Assembly (NCBI RefSeq): GCF_018861315.1
Contig: NZ_JAHLDL010000004.1
Location: forward strand, 124,001-188,000
Origin: Clostridium bowmanii
Lineage (GTDB): Bacteria; Bacillota; Clostridia; Clostridiales; Clostridiaceae
DNA length: 64,000 nt
Direction of reading: 5' to 3'
Positions 43,452-52,902 of this stretch are shown in pieces. Each line of letters starts with the position of its first letter. Position 1 is the stretch's first letter. The notes under the pieces were generated by a model. The model ran no database searches and had not been told where the DNA came from. It saw only the letters and a program-made list of their open reading frames with translations. The translations under genes were made by a program, and so were the position numbers.

Positions 43452-45200
43452 ATGGATACAAAAGAATTCCAAAAAAGATCTCTAGTTTCAATATTCTTCT
43501 CATATTTTAAACCACACAAAAAACTATTTATATTAGATATGTCATGTGCATTCTTAATTGCAGTTATTGACTTATCATTTCCAGCAATAACTCGTTATTC
43601 TCTAAATGAGCTATTACCTATTAATGCTTATAAAACTTTTATAACTATTATGGTGATTATGCTAATTGCTTATACATTAAGAGCTTTTTTCTACTATATA
43701 ATAACGTACTATGGTCACACTTTTGGTGTATTAGTAGAAGCGGATATAAGAAGCGATTTATTTCAACATATGCAGGAATTGTCTTATGGATACTTTGATA
43801 AAAACCGTACAGGTCAACTACTGAGTAGACTTACAGCAGATTTATTTGATATAACTGAGCTTGCTCATCATGGTCCTGAGGATGTTTTTATATCCACCTT
43901 GACAATAATAGGATCACTAGGTATCTTATTTACTATTCAGTGGAAATTAACTTTGGTTATTGCTTTAATCTTACCTATATTTTTATTAGTTGTATGGTAT
44001 AGACGTTCTGAAATGTCAAAAGCTTCTCTTGAAGTGAAAGAAAAAACTGCTTCTATAAATGTAAATATTGAATCAGGAATTTCAGGAATGAAAACAGCAA
44101 AAGCATTTGCAAATGAGAATTCAGAATTTGATAAGTTTAGTGAATCAAATGATGCTTTCAAAACATCTAAAACCAAATTTTATAAGGCTATGGGATATTT
44201 CAATGCTACAATGGAATTTTTCCTTTGTATTTTGCCAGCAACAGTTATCTTAGTAGGTGGTATATTAATTATGAAAGGACAGATGAATCAAATTGATTTA
44301 ATCACTTTTACTTTATATATTGCTACTTTTATAACTCCAATTAGAAAACTTTCAAACTTTGCTGAACTATTTGCAACAGGTGGAGCTGGGCTTGTACGTT
44401 TTGTAGATATGATGCGTACTGAAACTGAAATGAAAGATGATCCGAGTGCTATAGAGATAGGCAGAGTAAAAGGCGAATTAGATATTAAAAATATTAGTTT
44501 TTCTTACAAAAAAGGGATTCAAGTATTACACAATATTTCTCTCCACGTGGATCCTGGCGAAACAATTGCAGTGGTAGGTCAATCAGGTGGAGGAAAATCA
44601 ACACTATGTAAATTGATTCCCAGGTTCTATGATGTTGATGAAGGAAAAATTTTGCTTGACCATGTAGATATACGTAATGTCACACAAGAATCTTTGCATA
44701 AAAACATTGGAGTTGTAGAACAAGATGTATTCCTTTTTGCTGATAGTATTTTAGAAAATATCAGATACGGTAGACCTGATGCTACTTCTAAGGAAGTTGC
44801 AATAGCAGCAAAACAGGCTGAGATTTATGATGATATTATTGCTATGTCTGATGGATTTAATACTTTTGTTGGAGAACGTGGTGCAATGCTTTCTGGTGGA
44901 CAGAAACAACGTATTTCTATAGCCCGTATATTTCTAAAAAATCCACCATTCCTAATTTTAGATGAAGCAACTTCTGCCCTTGATAGTGTTACTGAAGCTA
45001 AAATACAAAAAACTTTTGATAACCTAATAATAGGCAGAACAACTTTTGTTATTGCTCATAGATTATCTACTGTTAGAAATGCAGATAGAATTCTTGTATT
45101 TGATAGTGGAAATATTATTGAAGATGGAAATCACGAATGTTTAATGGAAGAAAATGGTGTATATGCTGAGCTTTATAAAACTCAGCATATAAGTAAATAG
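43452..45200 (+). CDS. ABC exporter, half-transporter (multidrug type)
   Basis: A 582-residue membrane-ATPase fusion that pumps lipids, peptides or drugs outward as a dimer. Six membrane helices lie in 1-310. The ATPase domain (335-582) has VGQSGGGKST (Walker A), the Q-loop, LSGGQKQR (signature), PPFLILDEATSALD (Walker B) and AHRLSTV (H-loop). Start at ATG 43452 with AAAGGGAAATAACCAAA; a TTGACC...TATACT promoter-like pair lies at 43382-43408. The 274 bases between padR and this gene hold only broken frames. It is probably the drug-efflux arm of the PadR locus. Confidence 0.9.
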   Translation: MDTKEFQKRSLVSIFFSYFKPHKKLFILDMSCAFLIAVIDLSFPAITRYSLNELLPINAYKTFITIMVIMLIAYTLRAFFYYIITYYGHTFGVLVEADIRSDLFQHMQELSYGYFDKNRTGQLLSRLTADLFDITELAHHGPEDVFISTLTIIGSLGILFTIQWKLTLVIALILPIFLLVVWYRRSEMSKASLEVKEKTASINVNIESGISGMKTAKAFANENSEFDKFSESNDAFKTSKTKFYKAMGYFNATMEFFLCILPATVILVGGILIMKGQMNQIDLITFTLYIATFITPIRKLSNFAELFATGGAGLVRFVDMMRTETEMKDDPSAIEIGRVKGELDIKNISFSYKKGIQVLHNISLHVDPGETIAVVGQSGGGKSTLCKLIPRFYDVDEGKILLDHVDIRNVTQESLHKNIGVVEQDVFLFADSILENIRYGRPDATSKEVAIAAKQAEIYDDIIAMSDGFNTFVGERGAMLSGGQKQRISIARIFLKNPPFLILDEATSALDSVTEAKIQKTFDNLIIGRTTFVIAHRLSTVRNADRILVFDSGNIIEDGNHECLMEENGVYAELYKTQHISK

Positions 45201-45463
45201 ATGATTTCTGAATTTTAGAATAAAACACTCTAGTTATGAGGTTTATTATACAATGTTTTTATATTTGGGACAAAATCAAATGTGGTATAGTAAGACATTA
45301 TCATAAATCAATCATAAATATGAGATTTTTTCTATTGAATTGATTGACAATGCTTTAAAAATATCAAGGCATTTGTTTGTAAATACAGGAACTATCAAAG
45401 TTACTTGTTAATGTAGACGGTGAATGCTAAATCGCATATCCTAATCATAAAAGGGGACTGTGC
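45201..45463. other. Intergenic stretch, nothing clear
   Basis: 260 bases of AT-rich DNA with broken frames and no motif recognised until the repeat at 45464. Confidence 0.25.
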
Positions 45464-45513
45464 TTCGCCTCCACCAGTAAAACCCGCAACTAATTAATTA
45501 GTTGTGGGTTTTC
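45464..45513 (+). repeat. tmRNA-3'-end-like TTCGCCTCCACCA plus terminator (copy 2)
   Basis: The same 13 bases as at 35237, then GTAAAACCC and the terminator AAAACCCGCAACTAAT / ATTAGTTGTGGGTTTT (45478-45511). The copy near 62394 shares GCCT(C/T)CACCAGTAAAACCC, 18 of 19 bases, and an analogous ACTAAT-type hairpin. Confidence 0.5.
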
Positions 45514-45892
45514 TTATGATTTGCAATAAAAAAATCAAAAGTAATTAGTAATAACATGGTATAATCATAATTATTTTGATTTAGATTATAAACTTAATTA
45601 AAAATGTGAAAGAAATAAGAGCTAAGGAATAAGAGGGAAATGTAATATGGTAAAAGACGATTTAACGAGGAAAACTTTATAAAACTAGAAGAAGTAATTC
45701 AAAAGAACAAGCCACTAGAGGCGCGCTTAAATTAAATTACAATAGTAGGATTTGCAAGGAGAAAGAGAATGAATAACTATACGCATGAGCAGAGAATTAT
45801 TTTTTAAAATACTTAAGATGATATAGAACTTATAATTATTGTTGGTTTTATAAGTATATATTACAAAATAATGTAAATGGAGATGTAAAAAT
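45514..45892 (+). other. Gene-poor stretch with a small frameshifted remnant
   Basis: An ATG at 45646 behind GAGGGAAATGTA starts MVKDDLTRKTL and stops. In the next frame RFNEENFIKLEEVIQKNKPL EARLN runs on to about 45735. This looks like one small gene broken by an extra base near 45660. The family is not recognised. The stretch 45740-45890 holds the promoter and ribosome site (AAATGGAGATG) of the channel gene. Confidence 0.4.
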
Positions 45893-46768
45893 ATGAGTGA
45901 ATTTTTGACACCAAAGGAAATTGCAACGTATACAGAGCAGGCGGGAATTAAAAAAACAAGTATGCCAACTTCTACCTCATTCATTTTAGGTATTTTAGCG
46001 GGAGCTTTTATTGCATTTGCTTCCGAAGGGTCAAATATGGCAGCTTTTAATTTATTTGCAAAACCTGAAACTTATGGTTTAGGGAAATGCATTGCGGGTG
46101 CAATTTTTGGAACAGGATTAATGCTAGTTGTTATAGCTGGTGGAGAACTGTTTACGGGAAATACATTAATTATTATAAGTGTACTAAAAGGTAAAGTTAA
46201 ATGGAGCAAAATGCTTAAAAATTGGTCCATTGTATATTTAGGAAATTTTATTGGTTCAGTATTTATTGCTTTTATGATGGTACAATCAGGACTATTTAAT
46301 AGTGGGGCAAATGGACTCGGAGGAGCTACCATTAAAATTGCAGCTTATAAAGTAGGGTTGTCCTTTATGCCTGCACTATACCTTGGAATTATGTGTAATT
46401 GGCTTGTGTGTTTAGCTGTTTGGATGTCATATGGATCAAAAACTATGATAGGAAAAATATTTGCTGTTTTCTTTCCGATATGGTTATTTATAACATCAGG
46501 ATTTGAGCATAGTGTTGCAAATATGTACTATATTACAGCAGGAATAATGGCAAAAACAAACGCAGCTTGGGTGGCAGCATCTCATGTAACACCAGATAAA
46601 TTAGCTGGGCTTAATTGGGGAACTTTTGTTACTAAAAACTTAATTCCAGTAACAATTGGTAATATAATTGGGGGAGCTGTTTTTGTAGGAACTGTATACT
46701 GGTTTGCTTACCTGAAAGATTCTGCAGAGACAAGCGTTAATTCTAACATTGTTTCAAAAGATATATAA
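45893..46768 (+). CDS. Formate/nitrite channel (FNT family)
   Basis: A 291-residue, six-helix pentameric channel for formate, nitrite or related anions. Signatures are IAGGELFTGN, NWLVCLAVWMSYGSKT and FEHSVANMYYI, with SNMAAFNLF in the first region. The start has AAATGGAGATG about 8 bases upstream. It lies just upstream of the hydrogenase maturation genes and may supply or export formate for H2 metabolism, but a terminator (46814-46851) separates it from hypF. Confidence 0.9.
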   Translation: MSEFLTPKEIATYTEQAGIKKTSMPTSTSFILGILAGAFIAFASEGSNMAAFNLFAKPETYGLGKCIAGAIFGTGLMLVVIAGGELFTGNTLIIISVLKGKVKWSKMLKNWSIVYLGNFIGSVFIAFMMVQSGLFNSGANGLGGATIKIAAYKVGLSFMPALYLGIMCNWLVCLAVWMSYGSKTMIGKIFAVFFPIWLFITSGFEHSVANMYYITAGIMAKTNAAWVAASHVTPDKLAGLNWGTFVTKNLIPVTIGNIIGGAVFVGTVYWFAYLKDSAETSVNSNIVSKDI

Positions 46769-46813
46769 GTTTTATTGATGAAAAATTGATGTAGGAGTTA
46801 TTCTGCATGATAT

Positions 46814-46851
46814 AAGAACTAAGATAAAGTACATTCTTAGTTCTTGTTATT
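46814..46851 (+). terminator. Terminator of the FNT channel gene
   Basis: AAGAACTAAGA pairs with TCTTAGTTCTT (11-bp perfect stem), followed by GTTATTTTTT. Confidence 0.85.
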
Positions 46852-46936
46852 TTTTAAATGCATATATTGTTATTTAGATTGATTTATGGATTGATTTGAA
46901 CTTTAAAACTTAGGAAATATATGAAAGGTGTGTTTT

Positions 46937-49222
46937 ATGGATAAAAAGAGATGTTTTATTGTGGTTGAAGGAATAGTACAAGGTGTAGGTTTCCGTCCAT
47001 TTGTATATAATCTAGCAAAAGCATTTGGGTTAAATGGTTGGGTGAATAATAACTCTGAAGGAGTTTATATAGACGTTGAGGGGTTTGCGGAAGATATACA
47101 TAAATTAATAAAATGTCTTGAAAATAACCCTCCACTTCTTGCTCGAATAGAAAAAATAACTATAAAAGCAGATAAAGTATTAAATTATTCTAATTTCGAA
47201 ATTAAAGAAAGTGAAGTGAATTTAGATAAGATTACTTTAATATCACCAGATATAGCTATTTGTAGTGAATGCGAGGAAGATATATTAAATATTAATAATA
47301 GAAGACTAGGATATGTGTTTACTAATTGTACAAATTGTGGCCCTAGGTTTTCTATAATAAAAGAACTACCTTATGATAGAGAAAAAACCACAATGAACAA
47401 TTTTAAAATGTGCAACCAGTGTAATGGTGAATATTTAGATCCTACAAATAGAAGATTCCATGCACAACCAAATGCGTGCAAGGCATGTGGTCCAGAACTT
47501 TGGGTAGAAGATTCAAAAGGTAATAGATTAGAAATAGAGAATCTCATAAGTTTTGTTCAAACCATGCTCAAGGAAGGAAAAATATTTGCAATAAAAGGGC
47601 TAGGAGGTTTTCACCTTGCCTGTGATGGAATGAATGAGACTTCCGTGAGTAACTTAAGGGAGCGAAAAAAAAGATCCTTTAAGCCTCTAGCGGTTATGAT
47701 GAAAAATATAGAAACGGTAAAGAAATATTGTAAGGTTAACCAATTAGAAGAGAAGATTCTAACTGGAATTAAAAAACCGATAGTTATTTTGCAGCAAAGA
47801 AAAAGCTACGATTTACCTAAAACAATCACACCGAATCAAAAGACCATAGGAGTAATGCTTCCATATACACCTATTCATATTTTATTGTTTTCAGAAAAAC
47901 TTAAGGTTCTTATTATGACCAGTGCGAATATTAATGGTCTACCTATAGAGTATAAAGATAGTTCCGCAAGAAAGGCCCTTTCCGGTATTGCAGATTATTT
48001 TCTCATGAATAACCGTGAAATATATGAACCAGTTGATGATTCTGTATTAAAAGTTATAAATAAAGAGCAAACAATTATAAGGAGGTCTCGTGGCTTTGTG
48101 CCTGAACCTTTTAAATGGACCAGTACACGTAATATTTTGGCTTGTGGACCCAATATGAAAAATACTTTTTGTATTAGTAAAGAAGGATTTTTGTTCTTAA
48201 GTCAATTTAATGGTGATTTAGAGAATTTAGAAACTTATGATAATTATAACAAAAATGTTGAACATTTTAAAAATATATTTTCTTTTTCACCAAAATTTAT
48301 AGCTCATGATTTGCATCCAGGGTATATGTCAACTAAATATGCGCTAGAATATGATTTGCCTAAGATAGCAGTTCAGCATCATCATGCTCACATAGTTAGT
48401 AATATGTTCGAAAACAATTTAAAAGAAAAAGTTATTGGAATTTGTTTTGATGGAACTGGTTATGGCAGCGATGGGAAAATATGGGGTGGGGAATTCATGA
48501 TTTGTGATTACCATAAGTTTACTAGAGTAGCTCATCTTGATTATATTAAGATGCCTGGAGGAGAAAAAGCCATTAAAGAACCATATCGAATGGCAGTTTC
48601 CTACATTTATAAGGCTTTAGGTGCTTTGGTAAATAAAATAGAAGTTAATGATATAATTTTTGAGCTATATGGTAGCAAAGGAATTAGCTTAATTAATATT
48701 TTAAATTCTAATATTAATTGTATCGAGACTTCAAGTATGGGTAGGCTTTTTGATGCTATGTCAAATATGATTGGAATTACAGATACAGTTACTTATGAAG
48801 GACAGGCATCCGTTGAACTTGAAGCTATATCAGAAATGGATATTGAAGAATCATATACTTATAAAATAATAAAACAAGGTATGTATATTATTGAACCCTA
48901 TGAAATAATTATTGAGGCTTTAAAAGATAAAAGAAAAGGGTTATCTGCTAAAATCATTGCATCAAAATTTCAAAACACTATAGTAAATTTAACTGTTAGT
49001 ATGTGTAAATTAATTAGACAAGACTTTAAGATAAATGACGTTGTGCTAAGCGGAGGAGTTTTTCAAAATTGTTTTTTGCTTACGAAAATATGCAGTAATC
49101 TTCAAAACAATAAGTTTAAAGCACATATTCATAAGAATTTACCTTCTAATGATGGAGGGATAGCAATCGGGCAGATAATTATAGCTAATGCAATAATTGA
49201 AAATAATGGAATAAGGATTTAG
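46937..49222 (+). CDS. hypF: HypF carbamoyltransferase, [NiFe] hydrogenase maturation
   Basis: HypF converts carbamoyl phosphate to the thiocarbamate on HypE that becomes CN-. The acylphosphatase domain (VVEGIVQGVGFRPFVY) lies at 8-95. Zinc fingers follow (CSECEED, CTNCGPRFS, CNQCNGEY, CKACGP; about 105-180). The YrdC/Sua5 domain is at 200-370 (FAIKGLGGFHLACDG, RPLAVM-type KPLAVMMKN) and the Kae1-like domain at 390-761 (AHDLHPGY, HHHAHIVS, CFDGTGYGSDGKIWGGE, SGGVFQN). The ATG at 46937 has GAAAGGTG 7 bases upstream. Confidence 0.96.
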   Translation: MDKKRCFIVVEGIVQGVGFRPFVYNLAKAFGLNGWVNNNSEGVYIDVEGFAEDIHKLIKCLENNPPLLARIEKITIKADKVLNYSNFEIKESEVNLDKITLISPDIAICSECEEDILNINNRRLGYVFTNCTNCGPRFSIIKELPYDREKTTMNNFKMCNQCNGEYLDPTNRRFHAQPNACKACGPELWVEDSKGNRLEIENLISFVQTMLKEGKIFAIKGLGGFHLACDGMNETSVSNLRERKKRSFKPLAVMMKNIETVKKYCKVNQLEEKILTGIKKPIVILQQRKSYDLPKTITPNQKTIGVMLPYTPIHILLFSEKLKVLIMTSANINGLPIEYKDSSARKALSGIADYFLMNNREIYEPVDDSVLKVINKEQTIIRRSRGFVPEPFKWTSTRNILACGPNMKNTFCISKEGFLFLSQFNGDLENLETYDNYNKNVEHFKNIFSFSPKFIAHDLHPGYMSTKYALEYDLPKIAVQHHHAHIVSNMFENNLKEKVIGICFDGTGYGSDGKIWGGEFMICDYHKFTRVAHLDYIKMPGGEKAIKEPYRMAVSYIYKALGALVNKIEVNDIIFELYGSKGISLINILNSNINCIETSSMGRLFDAMSNMIGITDTVTYEGQASVELEAISEMDIEESYTYKIIKQGMYIIEPYEIIIEALKDKRKGLSAKIIASKFQNTIVNLTVSMCKLIRQDFKINDVVLSGGVFQNCFLLTKICSNLQNNKFKAHIHKNLPSNDGGIAIGQIIIANAIIENNGIRI

Positions 49223-49306
49223 CAAAGATTCTCGTATAAAACATTTTAGTAAAACATTTAACATATATATTAATTAGAAAGAGTTACAAATAATTAGGAG
49301 ATAAAT

Positions 49307-49648
49307 ATGCATGAAGTTTCAATAATTGAAAATGTTATTAAAATAGTTACAGACAAGGCAAATGAAAATAAATTAACTAAGGTTACCAAAGTATCACTAA
49401 AAATAGGCGAGTTATCCGGAGTCTCGGCAGAATGCTTAAATTTTGCATTCGACATATGTATTATTGATACAATGCTTGAAGGTTCAACTTTAGAAATAGA
49501 GAAAGTTAGTGCAGTAGCTGAATGTTTTGATTGTAAACAAAAATTCCAGATACATCATTTTAATAAACTTTGTCCATGCTGTAATAAATTTTGTTCTAGT
49601 ATAATTCATGGATATGAGCTTTATGTAAATACAATAGAAGGAGATTAA
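49307..49648 (+). CDS. hypA: HypA nickel-insertion chaperone
   Basis: A 113-residue nickel chaperone that acts with HypB. It begins MHEVSIIE, with the nickel-binding His2. The zinc site is CFDCKQK...CPCCNK. An AGGAG site precedes the ATG. It lies 84 bases after hypF and 3 bases before hypB. Confidence 0.95.
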   Translation: MHEVSIIENVIKIVTDKANENKLTKVTKVSLKIGELSGVSAECLNFAFDICIIDTMLEGSTLEIEKVSAVAECFDCKQKFQIHHFNKLCPCCNKFCSSIIHGYELYVNTIEGD

Positions 49649-49651
49649 AAT

Positions 49652-50320
49652 ATGAGCAAAATAAATATTGTTACGAGCATTCTTCAAACTAATAATGAGA
49701 TAACAGCTAAAAATAAAAAATTACTGGATGATAAAGGAATCTATGTAATAAATCTAATGAGTTCGCCTGGTTCAGGTAAGACTACACTACTTGAAAGAAT
49801 AATAACAAAGCTTAAAAATAATATTAATATTGCTGTAATTGAAGGAGATATTTATACAACTAAAGATGCACAGAGAATAGAGGCGCAGGGTGTTCCAGTG
49901 GTTCAAATTAACACTGGTGGAGCTTGCCACCTTGATGGGTCAATGATAAAAAATGCATTAAATTCAATAACTCTTGATAAACTTGATCTACTTGTAATAG
50001 AAAATGTAGGTAATTTAGTTTGCCCCGCAGAATTTGAAATTGGGGAAGATATAAAGATTTGTGTTTTGAGTACTCCAGAAGGGAATGATAAACCTTTGAA
50101 GTATCCACTAATGTTTGAAAAAAGTGGTGTTATTATTTTAAATAAATTAGATTTAATAGAATTTACTGATTTTGATAAAAAAGAGTTTTACAGAGATATA
50201 AAATCTCTAAATGCTAATGCGGATACATTTGAAACATCCTGTGTTAAAAATCAGGGTATAGATGAAGTATGTTCATGGTTAATGGGGAAAATTGAAAATA
50301 AGAAAAAATTAATTAAATAA
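49652..50320 (+). CDS. hypB: HypB GTPase, nickel insertion (copy 1)
   Basis: A 222-residue SIMIBI GTPase that drives nickel delivery to the hydrogenase. The P-loop is NLMSSPGSGKTTLLER, followed by IEGDIYTTKDAQRI (switch region), the metal site GACHLDGSMI, IENVGNLVCPAEFEIGE, and NKLDLIEF (NKxD). The N-terminus lacks a His-rich nickel-storage stretch. It starts 3 bases after hypA. A second HypB is encoded at 55300. Confidence 0.95.
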   Translation: MSKINIVTSILQTNNEITAKNKKLLDDKGIYVINLMSSPGSGKTTLLERIITKLKNNINIAVIEGDIYTTKDAQRIEAQGVPVVQINTGGACHLDGSMIKNALNSITLDKLDLLVIENVGNLVCPAEFEIGEDIKICVLSTPEGNDKPLKYPLMFEKSGVIILNKLDLIEFTDFDKKEFYRDIKSLNANADTFETSCVKNQGIDEVCSWLMGKIENKKKLIK

Positions 50321-50374
50321 TATTGTTGCATCACAGATCATGATTTAATTAAAGAAGAAAAAGGAGGAAAGAGA

Positions 50375-50602
50375 ATGTGCCTTGCAGTCCCTGGGAAAGT
50401 AGTAAAAATAGAAGGAAATAAAGGAATTGTAGAAATTGGGAATGTTAGACGGGAGATATTTATGCATCTCGTGCCAGATGTTTGTGTAGATGAATATGTA
50501 CTTGTACATGCAGGTTGTGCAATTGAAACCATAGATGAAGAAGAAGCAAAAATAACATTAGATGCTTTTAAGGAGCTTCTTTATAATGAAGTTCGCAGAT
50601 GA
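50375..50602 (+). CDS. hypC: HypC chaperone
   Basis: A 75-residue HypC/HupF-family protein starting MCLAVPGKVV (conserved Cys2 that binds the Fe(CN)2CO precursor). It delivers the iron unit from HypD to the large subunit. A strong AAAGGAGG site precedes it. Its 3' end overlaps hypD by 17 bases. Confidence 0.95.
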   Translation: MCLAVPGKVVKIEGNKGIVEIGNVRREIFMHLVPDVCVDEYVLVHAGCAIETIDEEEAKITLDAFKELLYNEVRR

Positions 50603-51677
50603 ATTTAGAAATTCAGAATATGCAAAAAAACTTGTAAAAAAGTTAAACAATATTTCCAGCAAAAGGATAAACATTATGGAGGTTTGCGGTACTCATACTA
50701 TGGCGATATTCAGATATGGTATTAGGGACGTGCTTCCTTTAAATATAAATCTGATTTCAGGTCCAGGTTGCCCTGTGTGCGTTACACCTCAAAGCTATAT
50801 TGATGCAGTGATAACACTTTGTACAAAAGAAGATGTAATTATTGCAACCTTTGGAGATATGATGAGAGTACCTGGAAAAAAGGGATCACTGAGTAAGAAA
50901 AAAGAAGAAGGTTTTGATGTAAGAATAGTATACTCTCCAATGGATTGCCTTGTTATGGCATCACAAAATCCCTCTAAAAAAATAGTGTTTTTATCAGTAG
51001 GTTTTGAAACTACGGCGCCTATAACTTCACTCACAGTTATTGAAGCTAAAAAAAATAATATAAAAAATTTATTTTTTGCTACTGCCAATAAAATAGTTCC
51101 ACCGATCATGGAGGCTTTAGTTCAGGATAAAGACTTAAATATAGATGGTTTTTTATTACCAGGGCATGTTTGTGCAATTATAGGAATGAAACCCTATGAA
51201 TTTCTAAGTGGAAAGTATAATACACCTGCTGTAGTTACAGGGTTTGAACCATTAGACATACTTCAAGGGTTAAACACATTAGTAAATTTAATAAGCAAAA
51301 AAGATTACAGGATTATGAACGAATATAAAAGAATAGTTAAAACTGGGGGTAACCCCTATGCCTTGGAATATTTAAGCGAAACTTTTAATATTGTGGATAG
51401 TAGCTGGAGAGGAATTGGCAGAATAAGTGGAAGTGGTATGGAATTTAATAGTAAGTATGAAGGTTATGATGCACTTAAGCATTTTGGAATTGAGTATGAG
51501 GATTATGATGGTAGCCCTGGTTGCAAATGTGGAGAAATACTTAAAGGAAAAATTAAACCAACAGATTGTCCACTTTTCAAAAAACACTGCACACCCGAAA
51601 ATCCAGTTGGTTCCTGCATGGTTTCATCAGAAGGTACTTGCGCTGCATATTATAGATACCACAAAGACACTATGTAA
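50586..51677 (+). CDS. hypD: HypD, Fe(CN)2CO assembly scaffold
   Basis: A 363-residue Fe-S protein that assembles the Fe(CN)2CO group. Motifs are MEVCGTHTMAIFRYG, ISGPGCPVCVTP, TFGDMMRVPG, GFETTAPIT, GFLLPGHVCAIIG, and the C-terminal Cys cluster ligands CKCGEILKG...CPLFKKHCTPENPVGSCM. The start at 50586 lies inside hypC, 17 bases before its stop, so translation is coupled. Confidence 0.96.
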   Translation: MKFADEFRNSEYAKKLVKKLNNISSKRINIMEVCGTHTMAIFRYGIRDVLPLNINLISGPGCPVCVTPQSYIDAVITLCTKEDVIIATFGDMMRVPGKKGSLSKKKEEGFDVRIVYSPMDCLVMASQNPSKKIVFLSVGFETTAPITSLTVIEAKKNNIKNLFFATANKIVPPIMEALVQDKDLNIDGFLLPGHVCAIIGMKPYEFLSGKYNTPAVVTGFEPLDILQGLNTLVNLISKKDYRIMNEYKRIVKTGGNPYALEYLSETFNIVDSSWRGIGRISGSGMEFNSKYEGYDALKHFGIEYEDYDGSPGCKCGEILKGKIKPTDCPLFKKHCTPENPVGSCMVSSEGTCAAYYRYHKDTM

Positions 51678-51757
51678 TAGATACATGCTTACAAGGAATA
51701 CTAGAGGAGTAACAATTAATAGTTGTTACGTACTTTTAAGGAATGCAGGGGGTTTAA

Positions 51758-52765
51758 ATGAATGATAATATAACTTTAAGTCATGGAAGTGGCGGTTTGC
51801 AATCAAATAAATTGATTAGTGAAGTGTTTTTCAAATATTTCGGCAATGATATCTTAAATCAAATGAATGATGCAGCTCAACTAGAAATAGATTTTAAAAA
51901 ACTTGCTTTTACTACAGATTCTTTTGTGGTAAATCCAATCTTCTTTAATGGAGGGAATATTGGTAAATTAGCAGTTTGTGGTACTGTAAATGATTTAGCC
52001 GTAAGTGGAGCAAAACCGCTTTACATTACAAGTGCATTTATTATCGAAGAGGGCTTCTCTATTAAAAAACTAGAAGAAATTGTTATATCTATGGCAGACG
52101 AGGCGAGTAATGCAGGAGTGATTATTGTAGCTGGTGACACAAAAGTTGTAGAAAAAGGAAATGTTGATGGGATTTTTATTAACACTTCTGGCATTGGTAG
52201 GATTTATGAAAATGTGAATATTAATTGTGCCAATGCAAGAGAAGGGGACATTGTTATAGTAAATGGAACACTTGGAGACCATGGAATGACAATAATATGC
52301 CAGAGAAATAATCTTGGACTAGAGGGAAATTTAAGGAGCGATTGTGCATGCCTTAATTCATTGGTAGATACAATGCTTGAAGCATATGAGGGTATTCACG
52401 TTATCCGGGATGCTACAAGAGGTGGAGTTGCGGCAGTACTTAATGAAATTAGTGAATTTAGCAATGTAACCATAGCACTTGAAGAGAATAATTTACCATT
52501 TAAAGAAGAAGTAAAAGGTGCTTCTGAGATGCTGGGACTCGACCCATTATATATTGCTAACGAAGGGAAACTTTGTGCTTTTGTACCAGAGGCATATGCT
52601 CAGAAGGTACTTGGTGCAATGAGAAAGCACCCACTAGGTACTAATGCTGCAATTATAGGAAAAGTAACGGAGGAAATTGGACAAAGGGTTTATTTAAATA
52701 CAATAGTAGGTGGAAAAAGATTAGTTGATATGCCATCTGGAATTCAGCTTCCAAGAATATGTTGA
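51758..52765 (+). CDS. hypE: HypE, cyanide-ligand synthesis
   Basis: A 335-residue ATPase that dehydrates the C-terminal thiocarbamate to thiocyanate. It starts LSHGSGGLQSN and has TTDSFVVNPIFFNGG, GTVNDLAVSGA, AGDTKVV and RDATRGGVAAVLNE. It ends ...MPSGIQLPRIC, with the essential C-terminal Cys. GGGGG lies 7 bases before the ATG. A terminator follows. Confidence 0.96.
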   Translation: MNDNITLSHGSGGLQSNKLISEVFFKYFGNDILNQMNDAAQLEIDFKKLAFTTDSFVVNPIFFNGGNIGKLAVCGTVNDLAVSGAKPLYITSAFIIEEGFSIKKLEEIVISMADEASNAGVIIVAGDTKVVEKGNVDGIFINTSGIGRIYENVNINCANAREGDIVIVNGTLGDHGMTIICQRNNLGLEGNLRSDCACLNSLVDTMLEAYEGIHVIRDATRGGVAAVLNEISEFSNVTIALEENNLPFKEEVKGASEMLGLDPLYIANEGKLCAFVPEAYAQKVLGAMRKHPLGTNAAIIGKVTEEIGQRVYLNTIVGGKRLVDMPSGIQLPRIC

Positions 52766-52780
52766 ATTTTATGCAAGATA

Positions 52781-52816
52781 AGCCAGGGATTATATAACTC
52801 TCTGGCTATATTTATT
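52781..52816 (+). terminator. Terminator after hypE
   Basis: AGCCAGGGA pairs with TCTCTGGCT (one G-U) around an AT-rich loop, followed by ATATTTATTTG, 16 bases after the stop. Confidence 0.75.
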
Positions 52817-52902
52817 TGACTATAATTGTTTAGTGCTAAATACTGCATAATTAAAAGATTTTTTCAATATATATTAATAATAGATAAATAGGAGGGAATA
52901 TT

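Noticed and set aside
51758-52765. SelD (selenophosphate synthetase) as support for selenocysteine
   Set aside because: The fold is related, but the C-terminal PRIC, context and motifs are those of HypE; no sel gene is in the window.
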